NCBI GenBank assembly: GCA_035527455.1
Contig: DATLAN010000537.1
Location: forward strand, 1 to 23,517
Length of the DNA stretch: 23,517 nucleotides
Direction of reading: 5' to 3'
DNA from: DATLAN01 sp035527455
Lineage (GTDB): Bacteria > Planctomycetota > Planctomycetia > Pirellulales > Thermoguttaceae
A model generated the notes under the pieces. It worked only from the letters and a program-made list of their open reading frames with translations, had not been told where the DNA came from and searched no databases. Below, in pieces: positions 6,509 through 14,242 of the stretch. The translations under genes and the position numbers were made by a program. Position 1 is the stretch's first letter; every line of letters begins with the position of its first letter.

Positions 6509-7891
6509 ATGCCGTTGGAACCCAGGCCCTCGCGCACCCTCCAGGACGTAGCTGCCGTCATGGATTTGCGGCCGCTCCAACCGGGCGACTGGCGGTACGT
6601 CGACATCTGCAAAGGTCGCCGCAGTCCCGCCCTGAAGCATTTGCGGGTCCGCCTGGAAGACGCCGCCGCCGCGGTCGACGCGCTGGGTTTCGTCAAGCTC
6701 GCGCTGACCGGCCACCGCGGGTGCGGCAAATCGACCGAACTCTTGCGGCTGGAACACGAACTCGAGCCGTCGTTCACTGCGTTGCACCTCTACGCCGACG
6801 AACAGTTGTTGGGCGACTATGATTATACGTACCTTTTCCTGTGGCTCGTCGATCAACTCGTGCAGCACTTCGAAGAACGGCTCAAGCTCCCGTTACACGA
6901 GACCCTGGTCGCCGACGTGGTCCGATGGTTCGCCGAGGTAGTGACCGAGCACGACGAAACGGTACGCAAGGAGATCGGCTTGACCACCGAGGCCGAGGCC
7001 GGCGCCAAGTTCAACTGGTTCGGCCTGAGACTCGGGCTGTTCGCCAAGCTCCAATCGATGATCCGCGGAAGCCACGAGAAGCGAACGCAAATCCGCAACA
7101 CGTTGCAGCGATACTCGACGGATCTGGTCAACAAGGTGAACATGCTCCTGGACGACGCACACGAGAGGCTGGCCTCGGGCAACCGTCCTCCGCAGCTCTT
7201 GATCGTCGTCGACAACCTCGACCGGTTGAAGTCCGACGTCAGCGAGCCGCTCTTCTTCCAGAATGGAGACCTGCTGAGCCAGTTGCGGGCCCACGTGATC
7301 TACACCGTGCCCGTTGCTATCGCCCTTTCGCCTCGCAACATTCGCAACGTGTTCCCGTTCACCTACAACCTGCCGATGGTCCGAGTGCACAACAAGCAGA
7401 ATCGCCCGGAGCGAGCCGGATTGGGTGCATTGGCGGAAATGATCGCAGGCCGGGTCGAAATCGGCGAGCTGTTCACCTCGACCAAGGTGGTCCGCCATCT
7501 GGCCAAGATGTCGGGCGGAAGCGTGCGGGACCTGATGCGGCTGGTCGCCTACGCGGCCAACTCGGCACGGGCCGACGGCAAGCCGAAGATCGATACGGCC
7601 GCCGCCAACGAGGCCGTCGCCGACATGCGGCTCGATTACGAGCGGCTGCTGGTGCCCGGGCAGATCTACTATCCTCTGCTGGCAAAGATTCACCAGACCA
7701 AACGGGACTGGTTCGCCGACGTCGGCCAGTTGAACACCCAGCAGTTGGCCGTATACCGCGAAGTCTTCGCCGGTCTCTTGTTCAACGGCGCGGTGCTCGA
7801 ATACGACGGCGGCGAGAACTGGTACGACGTTCATCCGGCGATCCAAGAGATCGAGACTTTTCGCGAGGCGTTGGCGAATGGCGAATCCTGA
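6509..7891 (+). CDS. P-loop ATPase (STAND/AAA-like), first gene of a two-gene unit
   Basis: 460 residues. I chose the ATG at 6509, with GGAGAG eight bases upstream, over a longer frame reaching 6191 that lacks coding character. The Walker A motif is GHRGCGKST (68-76, Lys74), preceded by the strand FVKLALT. Walker B is PQLLIVVDNLDRL (Asp235). A sensor-1-like strand follows (YTVPVAIALSPRN), then a helical region with GGSVRDLMRLVAYAAN, typical of the lid of AAA/STAND ATPases, and a C-terminal winged-helix-like stretch ending in YDVHPAIQEI. No effector domain (nuclease, protease, TIR) is fused, and there is no membrane segment. Similar proteins in cyanobacteria and planctomycetes are annotated only as ATP-binding proteins; this is recalled, not searched. 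The last 14 bases overlap the next gene, which suggests translational coupling and a joint function. Confidence 0.85.
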   Translation: MPLEPRPSRTLQDVAAVMDLRPLQPGDWRYVDICKGRRSPALKHLRVRLEDAAAAVDALGFVKLALTGHRGCGKSTELLRLEHELEPSFTALHLYADEQLLGDYDYTYLFLWLVDQLVQHFEERLKLPLHETLVADVVRWFAEVVTEHDETVRKEIGLTTEAEAGAKFNWFGLRLGLFAKLQSMIRGSHEKRTQIRNTLQRYSTDLVNKVNMLLDDAHERLASGNRPPQLLIVVDNLDRLKSDVSEPLFFQNGDLLSQLRAHVIYTVPVAIALSPRNIRNVFPFTYNLPMVRVHNKQNRPERAGLGALAEMIAGRVEIGELFTSTKVVRHLAKMSGGSVRDLMRLVAYAANSARADGKPKIDTAAANEAVADMRLDYERLLVPGQIYYPLLAKIHQTKRDWFADVGQLNTQQLAVYREVFAGLLFNGAVLEYDGGENWYDVHPAIQEIETFREALANGES

Positions 7892-9890
7892 GTTCGGTCC
7901 CGAGCAACGGACGGGCACGCACGCAGTCGCCGGGCCGTGGGCCGCGGATGTCGGGTCCGGGGAAGCGGACGACAACGACCGGCAGTTGCGCCGCCTGGCG
8001 GCCTTCCTGGAGGACGCCGCGGGGTTTCAGCTTGCCTTGGTGACCTGCGACGACCGGGAACTCCGCGAGCGGCAGCTCGAACGATTGGCCGAACGGCTGG
8101 AGGGAACCGACGTCTGGCTGACCCGGTTGGACTTCACCGAAACGCCGCAGGAAAGGCAGTTGCTCGAGCGGCTCCGAGCCCATCTGGACGCGGTCACGGT
8201 TCCGGAGGGCAAACGTCCGGCCGTGATGGTGGTCGGGATCGAGGCCACCTTGGACTATTCTCGGCTGGGTCGCCAGTCCGGTCAGGGGCTGGCGATGCTC
8301 GAGAACGCCAACGCGCAGCGCGACGCGTTCGCCCGTCAGTGCCCGGTGGCGGTGGCCTTCTGGCTCAACCCGACGGCCACCAGCCTGTTCGCCCTGCACG
8401 CACCGGACCTTTGGCACTGGCGCAACGGCACCTTTCGGTTCACGGGCGCCGACGTGTCGCGGCTGGAGTTCGAGGAGCGGTTGGTCGGCATGCCGCTGGT
8501 CGAAAGCGACAGCCTGTCGAGACGAGCCAAACTGGAACGCATCGCCTCGCTGCGCGACCTGGTGGCGGAACTGGATGCGAGTTCTTCGGGCGCAACACGT
8601 CGCGGGCGCCAGCGCCGCGCGGCCTTGTTGAGCGAGTTGGGGCTTGCCCACCTGGCCATGGGCGAAGCGCGTTCGGCCATCGCCATTCTTGAAGAAGCCC
8701 TCCTCATCGCCCGCGAGATCGGCGACCGGCGCCAGGAGGGCGCCGCGCTGGGCAACCTCGGCTGGGCCTGTGCGGACTTGGGCGATGCCCGCAAAGCCAT
8801 CGAGTACTGCGAGCAGGCCCTGGTGATCGTGCGCGAGATCGGCGACCGGCGCGGGGAGGGCAACGCGCTGGGCAACCTGGGCTCGGCCTATGCGGATTTG
8901 GGCGATGCCCGCAAAGCCATCGCATTCTACGAACAGTGCCTCCAACTGCACCGCGAGATCGGCGACCGGCGCGGGGAGGGCGCCGATCTGGGCAACCTGG
9001 GCCTGGCCTATGCGGATTTGGGGGATGCCCGCAAAGCCATCGAATACTACGAGCAGCAGTTGGTCGTTGTCCGCCAGATCGGCGACCGGCGCGGGGAGGG
9101 TGCCGCGCTGGGCAACCTGGGCTCGGCCTATGCGGCTTTGGGCGATGTCCGCAAAGCCATGGAATGCTACGAGCAGTACTTGGCCATTGCCCGCGAGATC
9201 GGCGACCGGCGCGGGGAGGGCAATGCGCTGGGCAACCTAGGCAACTGCTATGCGCGTTTGGGCGATGCCCGCAAAGCCATTGGATACTACGAGCAGGCCC
9301 TTACGATCGACCGCGAGATCGGCGAACGGCGCGGGGAGGGCGCCGCGCTGGGCAACCTGGGCAATGCCTATGTGGCTTTGGGCGATGCCCGCAAAGCCAT
9401 CGAATACTACGAGCAGCATTTGGGTATTGCCCTCGAGATCGGCGACCGGCGGGGCGAGTGCGCCGCGCTGGGCAACATGGGCGACGAGTGGCGAAAACTG
9501 GGCGAGACGGAAAAGGCCCGGGATTGCCTTGAGCAGGGGTTGCGGCTGGCGCTGCTGGCCGGTGATCCACTGCGGACCGTTCAGGTGGCATGGCTGCTTC
9601 GTCCCGTATACGCCGACACGGGCGACGCGGCCACCGCCGTCGGCTTGGAGGCATTCGCCTTCGCGCGATTCCAGGCGATGGGCTATCCCCAGGCCAAGAC
9701 CGCCGGGGCGAATCTGGCCCGTTATCGCCAGGAGATGGGCGAGGCGAAGTTCCTCGAAGCGCTCGCCCGATCGGAGCAGACCGTGGCGGACCTTTTCCGC
9801 AAGCTGGCCGGCGACCAGGCCGCCGCAATGGCCGCCGGCATCCTCCAAGCCTTCGCCGACCAAAACCGCCCGCCAGATGCGGCCGAATAG
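7878..9890 (+). CDS. TPR protein with a degenerate NTPase-like N-terminal domain
   Basis: 670 residues, starting inside the end of the ATPase gene. Residues about 35-205 look like a P-loop-type fold without Walker A: QLALVTCDDRELRERQ, KRPAVMVVGIEATLDYS at the Walker-B position, then NAQRDAFARQCPVAVAFWLNPTATSLF and HAPDLWHWRNGTFRF. From memory, that last block is common in uncharacterised cyanobacterial and planctomycete TPR proteins. Residues 246-565 hold eight 40-residue TPR units; units 2-7 share the pattern GEGxALGNLGxAYxxLGDARKAIxYYEQxLxIxREIGDRR, close to LGN/Pins-type repeats that bind peptides. Residues 566-670 are divergent helical repeats and a C-terminal tail. It probably works with the ATPase: sensing by the TPR array, nucleotide-driven assembly by the ATPase. 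No effector domain was seen, so the output is unknown. Its stop lies 10 bases from the stop of the convergent stator operon. Confidence 0.85.
   Translation: MANPEFGPEQRTGTHAVAGPWAADVGSGEADDNDRQLRRLAAFLEDAAGFQLALVTCDDRELRERQLERLAERLEGTDVWLTRLDFTETPQERQLLERLRAHLDAVTVPEGKRPAVMVVGIEATLDYSRLGRQSGQGLAMLENANAQRDAFARQCPVAVAFWLNPTATSLFALHAPDLWHWRNGTFRFTGADVSRLEFEERLVGMPLVESDSLSRRAKLERIASLRDLVAELDASSSGATRRGRQRRAALLSELGLAHLAMGEARSAIAILEEALLIAREIGDRRQEGAALGNLGWACADLGDARKAIEYCEQALVIVREIGDRRGEGNALGNLGSAYADLGDARKAIAFYEQCLQLHREIGDRRGEGADLGNLGLAYADLGDARKAIEYYEQQLVVVRQIGDRRGEGAALGNLGSAYAALGDVRKAMECYEQYLAIAREIGDRRGEGNALGNLGNCYARLGDARKAIGYYEQALTIDREIGERRGEGAALGNLGNAYVALGDARKAIEYYEQHLGIALEIGDRRGECAALGNMGDEWRKLGETEKARDCLEQGLRLALLAGDPLRTVQVAWLLRPVYADTGDAATAVGLEAFAFARFQAMGYPQAKTAGANLARYRQEMGEAKFLEALARSEQTVADLFRKLAGDQAAAMAAGILQAFADQNRPPDAAE
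8613..9572. repeat. Tandem 120-base coding repeats (TPR units)
   Basis: Eight units of 120 bases start at 8613, 8733, 8853, 8973, 9093, 9213, 9333 and 9453. Units 2-7 (8733-9452) are very similar at DNA level, including synonymous positions, for example the word ATCGGCGACCGGCG recurring every 120 bases; units 1 and 8 are diverged. This points to recent amplification by recombination, so copy number probably varies between strains. It is not a CRISPR array: there are no distinct spacers and the whole stretch is in frame. Confidence 0.9.
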
Positions 9891-9900
9891 CTGTGCGAAC

Positions 9901-10860
9901 TCACTGCGCCGACGACTTGCTGCCCCGGGAGGATCCGCTGATGTGCAGGCCGTGCGGCAGCGGTCGGGCGGCCGTGCGGAAGCCTTGCAGGAACGTCTCC
10001 TCCTTCAACCGGCGGAACTCGGCAAAGCCGTCAGGATAGGTCCAGAAGGTCACCGCCGATCGCTCCGGATGGAACCGCGCCAGCGCCCGGCGGAATTCGG
10101 ACCCGTCGCTCAGTGCCTCGTCGATCGTCTCGCCCAAGTCCCGAGCGACGGGTATCAGCTCGACGAAGATATCGTTCCGCGAGCGCTTGTAGCGGATGCG
10201 GAACCCGCCCTCGGGTCCGAGCGTGCCGCTGATCTCCGGCGAGTTGAACAGAGTCGGGCCCTTCAGCCGAATGTCGTCGACCACCCGATTCATCAAACCC
10301 TCCCAGGGGATGAACGCCACGCGGCCGCCGCGAAGCTGGAAATGGGCCTCTCGCTCGTCGACGGTCGTGCTCAGCGGCGTGGGATAGCTTTCCACCACGG
10401 TCGGTTCGGCCGGCGTGGTCTCCACCTCGACGCGCTGCCTGTCGAGCTGCTCCAATCGAACCTGTGCTACCGACAGATTGCGTCGCAGATCGAAATCCCG
10501 TTGTGCTTCGGTGTCCATCCGTTGGCGGCGCGACTGGATCTCCTGTTCCACCGCCGCCATCGTAACGGCCAGTGCGTCGCGCTGCTGCTTCTGGACCAAC
10601 GTCTCGACCTCGACCGCCCGGACTTCGTTCTCGACCTTCAGCACGTCGCCGTAAAGCGACCGTTCGGTAGTCGCGTCCTTCTCAAACTCGGAGTCGTCTT
10701 CGCGGCTTTCGCCCACGATGGCCGCCACGATCGGCGCGTTCTTCACGCGGACGCCGACCACCATCACCAGGATGATCAGGATGCCCACGATGTTGGCCAC
10801 GATGTCCAGAAAGGAATCGTGGCCGGGGGCGTCAACGGTTTGTCGAGCCGGCCGGGCCAT
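9901..10860 (-). CDS. TolR/ExbD-like rod protein with membrane Asp (third gene of stator operon)
   Basis: 319 residues. One membrane helix lies near the N-terminus (about 17-36, FLDIVANIVGILIILVMVVG). Asp19 is at the place of the proton-path aspartate of ExbD, TolR and MotB. A coiled coil follows (about 55-150, rich in Glu, Gln, Arg), then a folded C-terminal domain (about 175-300, with AHFQLRGGRVAFIPWEGLMNRVVDDIR and VTFWTYPDGFAEFRRLKEE). The tail is Ser-rich (GSSRGSKSSAQ). There is no OmpA-like peptidoglycan-binding motif that I can see. The start overlaps the end of the preceding gene by 29 bases, so the two are translationally coupled. With the MotA/TolQ-like protein it should form a proton-driven stator in the inner membrane; what it drives is unknown. 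It is convergent with the TPR gene. Confidence 0.8.
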   Translation of the reverse strand: MARPARQTVDAPGHDSFLDIVANIVGILIILVMVVGVRVKNAPIVAAIVGESREDDSEFEKDATTERSLYGDVLKVENEVRAVEVETLVQKQQRDALAVTMAAVEQEIQSRRQRMDTEAQRDFDLRRNLSVAQVRLEQLDRQRVEVETTPAEPTVVESYPTPLSTTVDEREAHFQLRGGRVAFIPWEGLMNRVVDDIRLKGPTLFNSPEISGTLGPEGGFRIRYKRSRNDIFVELIPVARDLGETIDEALSDGSEFRRALARFHPERSAVTFWTYPDGFAEFRRLKEETFLQGFRTAARPLPHGLHISGSSRGSKSSAQ

Positions 10861-12544
10861 AGAACCCCTTCAATTGCACGTGAATCCCGCTGCCGTCGAG
10901 CAGGGCCTTCAATTCTTCGTAGCGCAGCCAACCGTCGGGGGCGACGTGGACGTTGAGCACCGGCCGCCAATACATCCCGTTGCCGGCGATTCCCCACGAG
11001 TCGATCTCGTCCCAAACGCCCGAGACCAGCGCGTCCATCGAATCGGCCGCGATGGGTCCCAGCGAAACGGACCGGGACTGTTGCTGCCCCCGGTCGGAGA
11101 CGATCACCAGCCGGTCGCCGTGGCAGTCGATGCGGATGGGCCGGGAAACGGGAACCGCCCCGAGAACTCGTTCCTGCAGGGCCCAGTCGGCTCCGCGGGT
11201 CTTGGCCAGGCTATCGGCGCGACGGCTTGGCGTGTCCGGCCGCGGCGGCTGTTCCGATGCCGAGTGTTCGGCCGTGGTTTGTTCGCGTTGGTCGGGACGC
11301 CACTCACCCGGGCGCAAGGGCGTATCGCCCGGGCTGTGCTCGGTTCCCTCCGGCGGCCGGCCGGGGAAGTGGTCAGCCGGTCGCGGCGTTTCCTGCGAAC
11401 TGCCGGACTCGCCCGGTGTTCTTTGCGCGGCGATGGGTCCGGCCGGCTCTTCCGAGCGGAAGTCGGTTCCGGCGCCAAAGCCCTCGGGCAAGCCGTCGGC
11501 CCGCACGATCCCGCCTCGGCTCTGCGTGACCCGATAGGTGGTCGCTCCCGAGCTGCCGTGCTGGCGGCGCTCGGCGGCCGCCAATTGACGCTGCCGCACT
11601 CGGGCCGGTTCGACCGCGCGATGCACGGCCTGGGCCAGTTGCGCGTCGGGGGGCTGAAATTCCAGATTCCAGTCTTCCCCGACCAACTCGTAGCCGAAGT
11701 CCGACGCCCAGTCTTTCATGGCCTCCCGCACCGCGTAGTACGCCACGATCCCGCCGGGGCGAATCAAGATCAACGGATACGGCTCCTCGGACTTCTCCGG
11801 ATCGTAGAGCCCCTTCTTCGGGTCGAAGGCACTGCGGGCGAGCAGGTACTCGCGGATCGAACGCAGCGCGACGGCCAACGGATTGCCGGGCCCCATCGGT
11901 CCGCTGAAGTCCTCCTCGCCAAGCACGATGCCTTCCGGTTGGATGATGACCGAGTCCGGGCGGCATTCGATGTAGATCGGCTGCCGGTGGGTCTGGTTCG
12001 GGCCGCGGTAGGGGACCACGGCGTAGGACTGGCGCCGCTCGGCGGCGGCCCGCCGGGCATCGGCCAGGCGCCGGTCGGCCTCGGCGATCTCGGCCTGCAC
12101 TCGGGCGAGTTCCGCTTCCAGATCCTGTTGGTGGCGGATGCCTTCGCTGCCGCTGAGATCCAAGTCCCTGAGGGTCGCTTGGAGTTGGGCGAGTTGGTCG
12201 CGAAGCCGCAGGGCGTGTTCTTCGATGTGGCCCAACCGCAGCCGCGCTTCTTTCAGTTGCACTTCCGTCTGTTGGCGCGAAGCCTTCCACTGTTCGATCC
12301 GCCACAAGACGTCTTCGTGCGACTCGTTCAGTTGCTTTTGACGCCGGGCCGCCTCCTCTTCACGTTGTTCGGCTTCGGCAGCCGCCGTTTCGGTCGCCTG
12401 GAGCTTCGCCTGCCGGGCAAGCACGACCAGCAACACGATCAGCGCTCCCATGGTACAGATCAGCACCGCCAGAAACGGAAACAGCGACACGCTGGCCGCG
12501 TTCTGCCGACGGTTTCGGTGTTGGGTCGCGGTCCTCGATCTCAT
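10832..12544 (-). CDS. TolR/MotB-like coiled-coil protein lacking the membrane Asp (second gene of stator operon)
   Basis: 570 residues. The N-terminal arm is basic (MRSRTATQHRNRRQ), followed by one membrane helix (about 19-41, VSLFPFLAVLICTMGALIVLLVV). Aligned without gaps to the third gene's helix (FLD of one with FLA of the other, and the shared Gly), the proton-path Asp is Ala26 here. A long coiled coil spans about 45-180. Residues about 185-300 form a first folded domain (YIECRPDSVIIQPEGIVLGEEDF). About 330-445 is a Pro/Glu/Ser/Gly-rich disordered linker. About 450-560 form a second folded domain (IRIDCHGDRLVIVSDRGQ, then WRPVLNVHVAPDGWLRYEELKALLDGSGIHVQL). Planctomycetes often have such a gene directly after a MotA/TolQ gene, to my knowledge uncharacterised. 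It starts 10 bases after the MotA-like gene. Confidence 0.8.
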   Translation of the reverse strand: MRSRTATQHRNRRQNAASVSLFPFLAVLICTMGALIVLLVVLARQAKLQATETAAAEAEQREEEAARRQKQLNESHEDVLWRIEQWKASRQQTEVQLKEARLRLGHIEEHALRLRDQLAQLQATLRDLDLSGSEGIRHQQDLEAELARVQAEIAEADRRLADARRAAAERRQSYAVVPYRGPNQTHRQPIYIECRPDSVIIQPEGIVLGEEDFSGPMGPGNPLAVALRSIREYLLARSAFDPKKGLYDPEKSEEPYPLILIRPGGIVAYYAVREAMKDWASDFGYELVGEDWNLEFQPPDAQLAQAVHRAVEPARVRQRQLAAAERRQHGSSGATTYRVTQSRGGIVRADGLPEGFGAGTDFRSEEPAGPIAAQRTPGESGSSQETPRPADHFPGRPPEGTEHSPGDTPLRPGEWRPDQREQTTAEHSASEQPPRPDTPSRRADSLAKTRGADWALQERVLGAVPVSRPIRIDCHGDRLVIVSDRGQQQSRSVSLGPIAADSMDALVSGVWDEIDSWGIAGNGMYWRPVLNVHVAPDGWLRYEELKALLDGSGIHVQLKGFYGPAGSTNR

Positions 12545-12554
12545 GCCGCCTGTC

Positions 12555-13865
12555 TCATGCCGCCTGGGTGTCCGGACTGCCGGTTTGGAGTTGCACGCGC
12601 GGGCGGTCGCCGGGCACTTCGGTCAATCGGGCGTTGAGCAAGTGGATCACCGCCGCCAGGCTCATCACGGTCTGCTCGAAGTTCCTCGCCCCCGACAGCG
12701 CCGCCAGGTTGCGGTTGAGCCCGTCTTCGAGCCGGACGACTTCCCCGGTGGCCTGGACGGCCCGGCCGAGCACTTCGCCCTGCCGGACCAGCGCCGCCTG
12801 GAGCGAGGCCAAGGACTTCATCTGCTCGGACTGGGCCTGCCGCACCTGGTCCCCATGGCGATGGTTTTCAGCGGCGATCGATTGCGTGGCGGCGGCCAGT
12901 TCCTTCGCGTGGGCTTTGAGTCCCTGGACCAGCGCCCCGGCCATCGCGGCCTGCAGCTTCTCGCCGCTGGTCTCGATCAACTGCGTCCATCGCGTGCCGG
13001 CCGCCTCCATGGTGGCCTGCCACAGATCGGCCTGACGATGGACGAGTTGTTCGGTCGTCTGCAGCACGGTCTCGGCCATCCGCCGGATCGCTACCAGTTG
13101 TCCTTCGGGCCCGGCGGGGATCTGCTCGAAGCGACCCTCCAGTTCGTCCGCTGCCCTGCGATCGACCTGCCCCAGCATGCCCGTTTCAGCCCGGTCGGTG
13201 AGAAACTGGGCAAACATCAAGATGATCGACAACCCCAGGGCCAACGCCGTGGTGTCGAACGCCACGCCCAGCCCGGCGGTCACCTCGGGCAACGAGGTCT
13301 CCAGCGCCTCGGGCGCCAGGTTGGCGATGGCCAGCGTGATGCCGATCACCGTGCCGAGAAAGCCCAGGATCGGGATCGCCCAGATGATCACCCGGACCAG
13401 GGCGAAGCTGCCGTGCTGCCGCTCGGCGTCGAGGTCGGCCAGGTATTTCAGGTGGTCGTCGAGCGTGTCGGCCGAGCCGCGTCGCCGCACATGCTCGGTC
13501 GCCTCGCGAAGGCGGCGGACCAGGTGGTCGTTCTGCTGCTTCCGGGGCAACCGATCGAGCCGCCGGATCAGGGCATCGCAGTCGACCGGGCCTTGCCGCG
13601 CCTTGGGAAGCGACCCCAGCAGCGATTCGGACAGCCGAGGGTACTGGCCGACCATATCGGCGACCTTCAAGACCAGCGCGGCCAAGGCGATGAAGAACAT
13701 GATCGTGGCCGCATATTCGACCGGATGGCTGGCGAAATACCGCTGGACGAACTCGCCGGCCAACAGGTCCGCGTGAACCAGACTGTAAAAGCCGGCCGCC
13801 GCCAGGGCTCCCCATAAAATGGGCGATTTGGATAGGAACTGGGGAATCTTGTTGAGCTTATTCAC
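12555..13865 (-). CDS. MotA/TolQ/ExbB-like proton-channel subunit with long coiled-coil tail
   Basis: 436 residues from a GTG start at 13865, chosen because AAGGA lies seven bases before it; an upstream frame to 13934 has no such site. Four membrane helices: about 15-36, 50-72, 156-182 and 197-222. The last two hold the family core: GFLGTVIGITLAIANLAP and then LPEVTAGLGVAFDTTALALGLSIILMF. This matches the MotA/TolQ/ExbB channel (PF01618). Residues about 225-436 form a long helical, Gln/Glu/Ala-rich cytoplasmic tail, unlike TolQ or ExbB, which end soon after the last helix. The tail recalls ZorA-type proteins, but no Zorya partner genes are present. It is the first gene of a three-gene operon on the minus strand; the next starts 10 bases later. 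The likely role is an ion-driven stator complex with both rod proteins; the target is unknown. Confidence 0.85.
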   Translation of the reverse strand: MNKLNKIPQFLSKSPILWGALAAAGFYSLVHADLLAGEFVQRYFASHPVEYAATIMFFIALAALVLKVADMVGQYPRLSESLLGSLPKARQGPVDCDALIRRLDRLPRKQQNDHLVRRLREATEHVRRRGSADTLDDHLKYLADLDAERQHGSFALVRVIIWAIPILGFLGTVIGITLAIANLAPEALETSLPEVTAGLGVAFDTTALALGLSIILMFAQFLTDRAETGMLGQVDRRAADELEGRFEQIPAGPEGQLVAIRRMAETVLQTTEQLVHRQADLWQATMEAAGTRWTQLIETSGEKLQAAMAGALVQGLKAHAKELAAATQSIAAENHRHGDQVRQAQSEQMKSLASLQAALVRQGEVLGRAVQATGEVVRLEDGLNRNLAALSGARNFEQTVMSLAAVIHLLNARLTEVPGDRPRVQLQTGSPDTQAA

Positions 13866-13872
13866 GGGAGGG

Positions 13873-13877
13873 TCCTT
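13873..13877 (-). promoter_or_regulatory. Ribosome site deciding the GTG start of the channel gene
   Basis: AAGGA on the minus strand (13877-13873), seven bases before the GTG at 13865. It supports this start over the longer in-frame extension. Confidence 0.6.
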
Positions 13878-14038
13878 CGCTCGGAAGCTGAAAATGCCTG
13901 GCCGTTGGCAGCCTGGGCGCACACGACGGCGCAATCATCCCCATGATCGGCCCAATCGGCAGACTTTATGAGCCGAAACGAAGAGGTGTTTCTTTGCGGC
14001 GAAAATACGCGGTTTAGGAGAAGCGGGTGGCTATACAA

Positions 14039-14064
14039 CGTTTAGCGGGCGGGCTTGCCCGCCG
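14039..14064. repeat. 26-base dispersed palindromic repeat, copy 1
   Basis: The core is GGCGGGC-TT-GCCCGCC, preceded by CGTTTAGC. Identical copies are at 19524-19549 and 20797-20822, and an inverted one at 14097-14122. Confidence 0.9.
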
Positions 14065-14096
14065 TGCAGCCGACGGTTGACACCGGTGCCAAGAAA

Positions 14097-14122
14097 CGGC
14101 GGGCAAGCCCGCCCGCTAAACG
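14097..14122. repeat. 26-base dispersed palindromic repeat, copy 2 (inverted)
   Basis: Exact reverse complement of the copy at 14039-14064, with 32 bases between. Together they form a perfect 26-bp stem, in addition to the small hairpin each can form alone. The organisation is that of a small REP-like pair. Confidence 0.9.
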
Positions 14123-14242
14123 AGATCTGCTGGAATCTCACGACACGGTATCATCCACCATATTGCCACCCGTAAGTAGTATGCATGCACTTCCAGAATC
14201 ATCTTGACCCCCGAGGCGGAATGCCCGTATCTTGTGCCGCCC

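Larger units (their letters stand above)
13866..14242. other. Divergent intergenic region between the stator operon and the glycan locus
   Basis: 377 bases between two divergent operons. It holds the ribosome site of the channel gene at the left edge and a perfect inverted pair of 26-base palindromic repeats at 14039-14122. I found no convincing promoter pair; the nearest AT-rich word is TATACA at about 14032-14037, without a usable -35. No gene is supported. Confidence 0.5.

Noticed and set aside
6175..6777. Upstream extension of the DUF1080 frame on the minus strand
   Set aside because: The start at 6174 has a good ribosome site and a signal peptide; the extension runs through the divergent gap into the ATPase gene.
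8613..9572. CRISPR-like periodic repeat
   Set aside because: The 120-base units are continuous coding sequence for TPRs without distinct spacers.
10718..12637. 639-residue plus-strand open frame opposite the TolR-like genes, and a similar one at 12450-13817
   Set aside because: Antisense shadows of the stator operon; no recognisable motif, and they overlap genes with membrane helices and family patterns.
9901..13865. Zorya anti-phage system
   Set aside because: The channel protein with a long coiled-coil tail resembles ZorA in layout, but there is no OmpA-type ZorB and no ZorC, ZorD or ZorE gene nearby; two rod proteins are instead present.
14160..14190. Promoter for the first glycan gene (TTGCCA with TATGCA)
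   Set aside because: Spacer is only 11 bases; no acceptable pair found in this gap.
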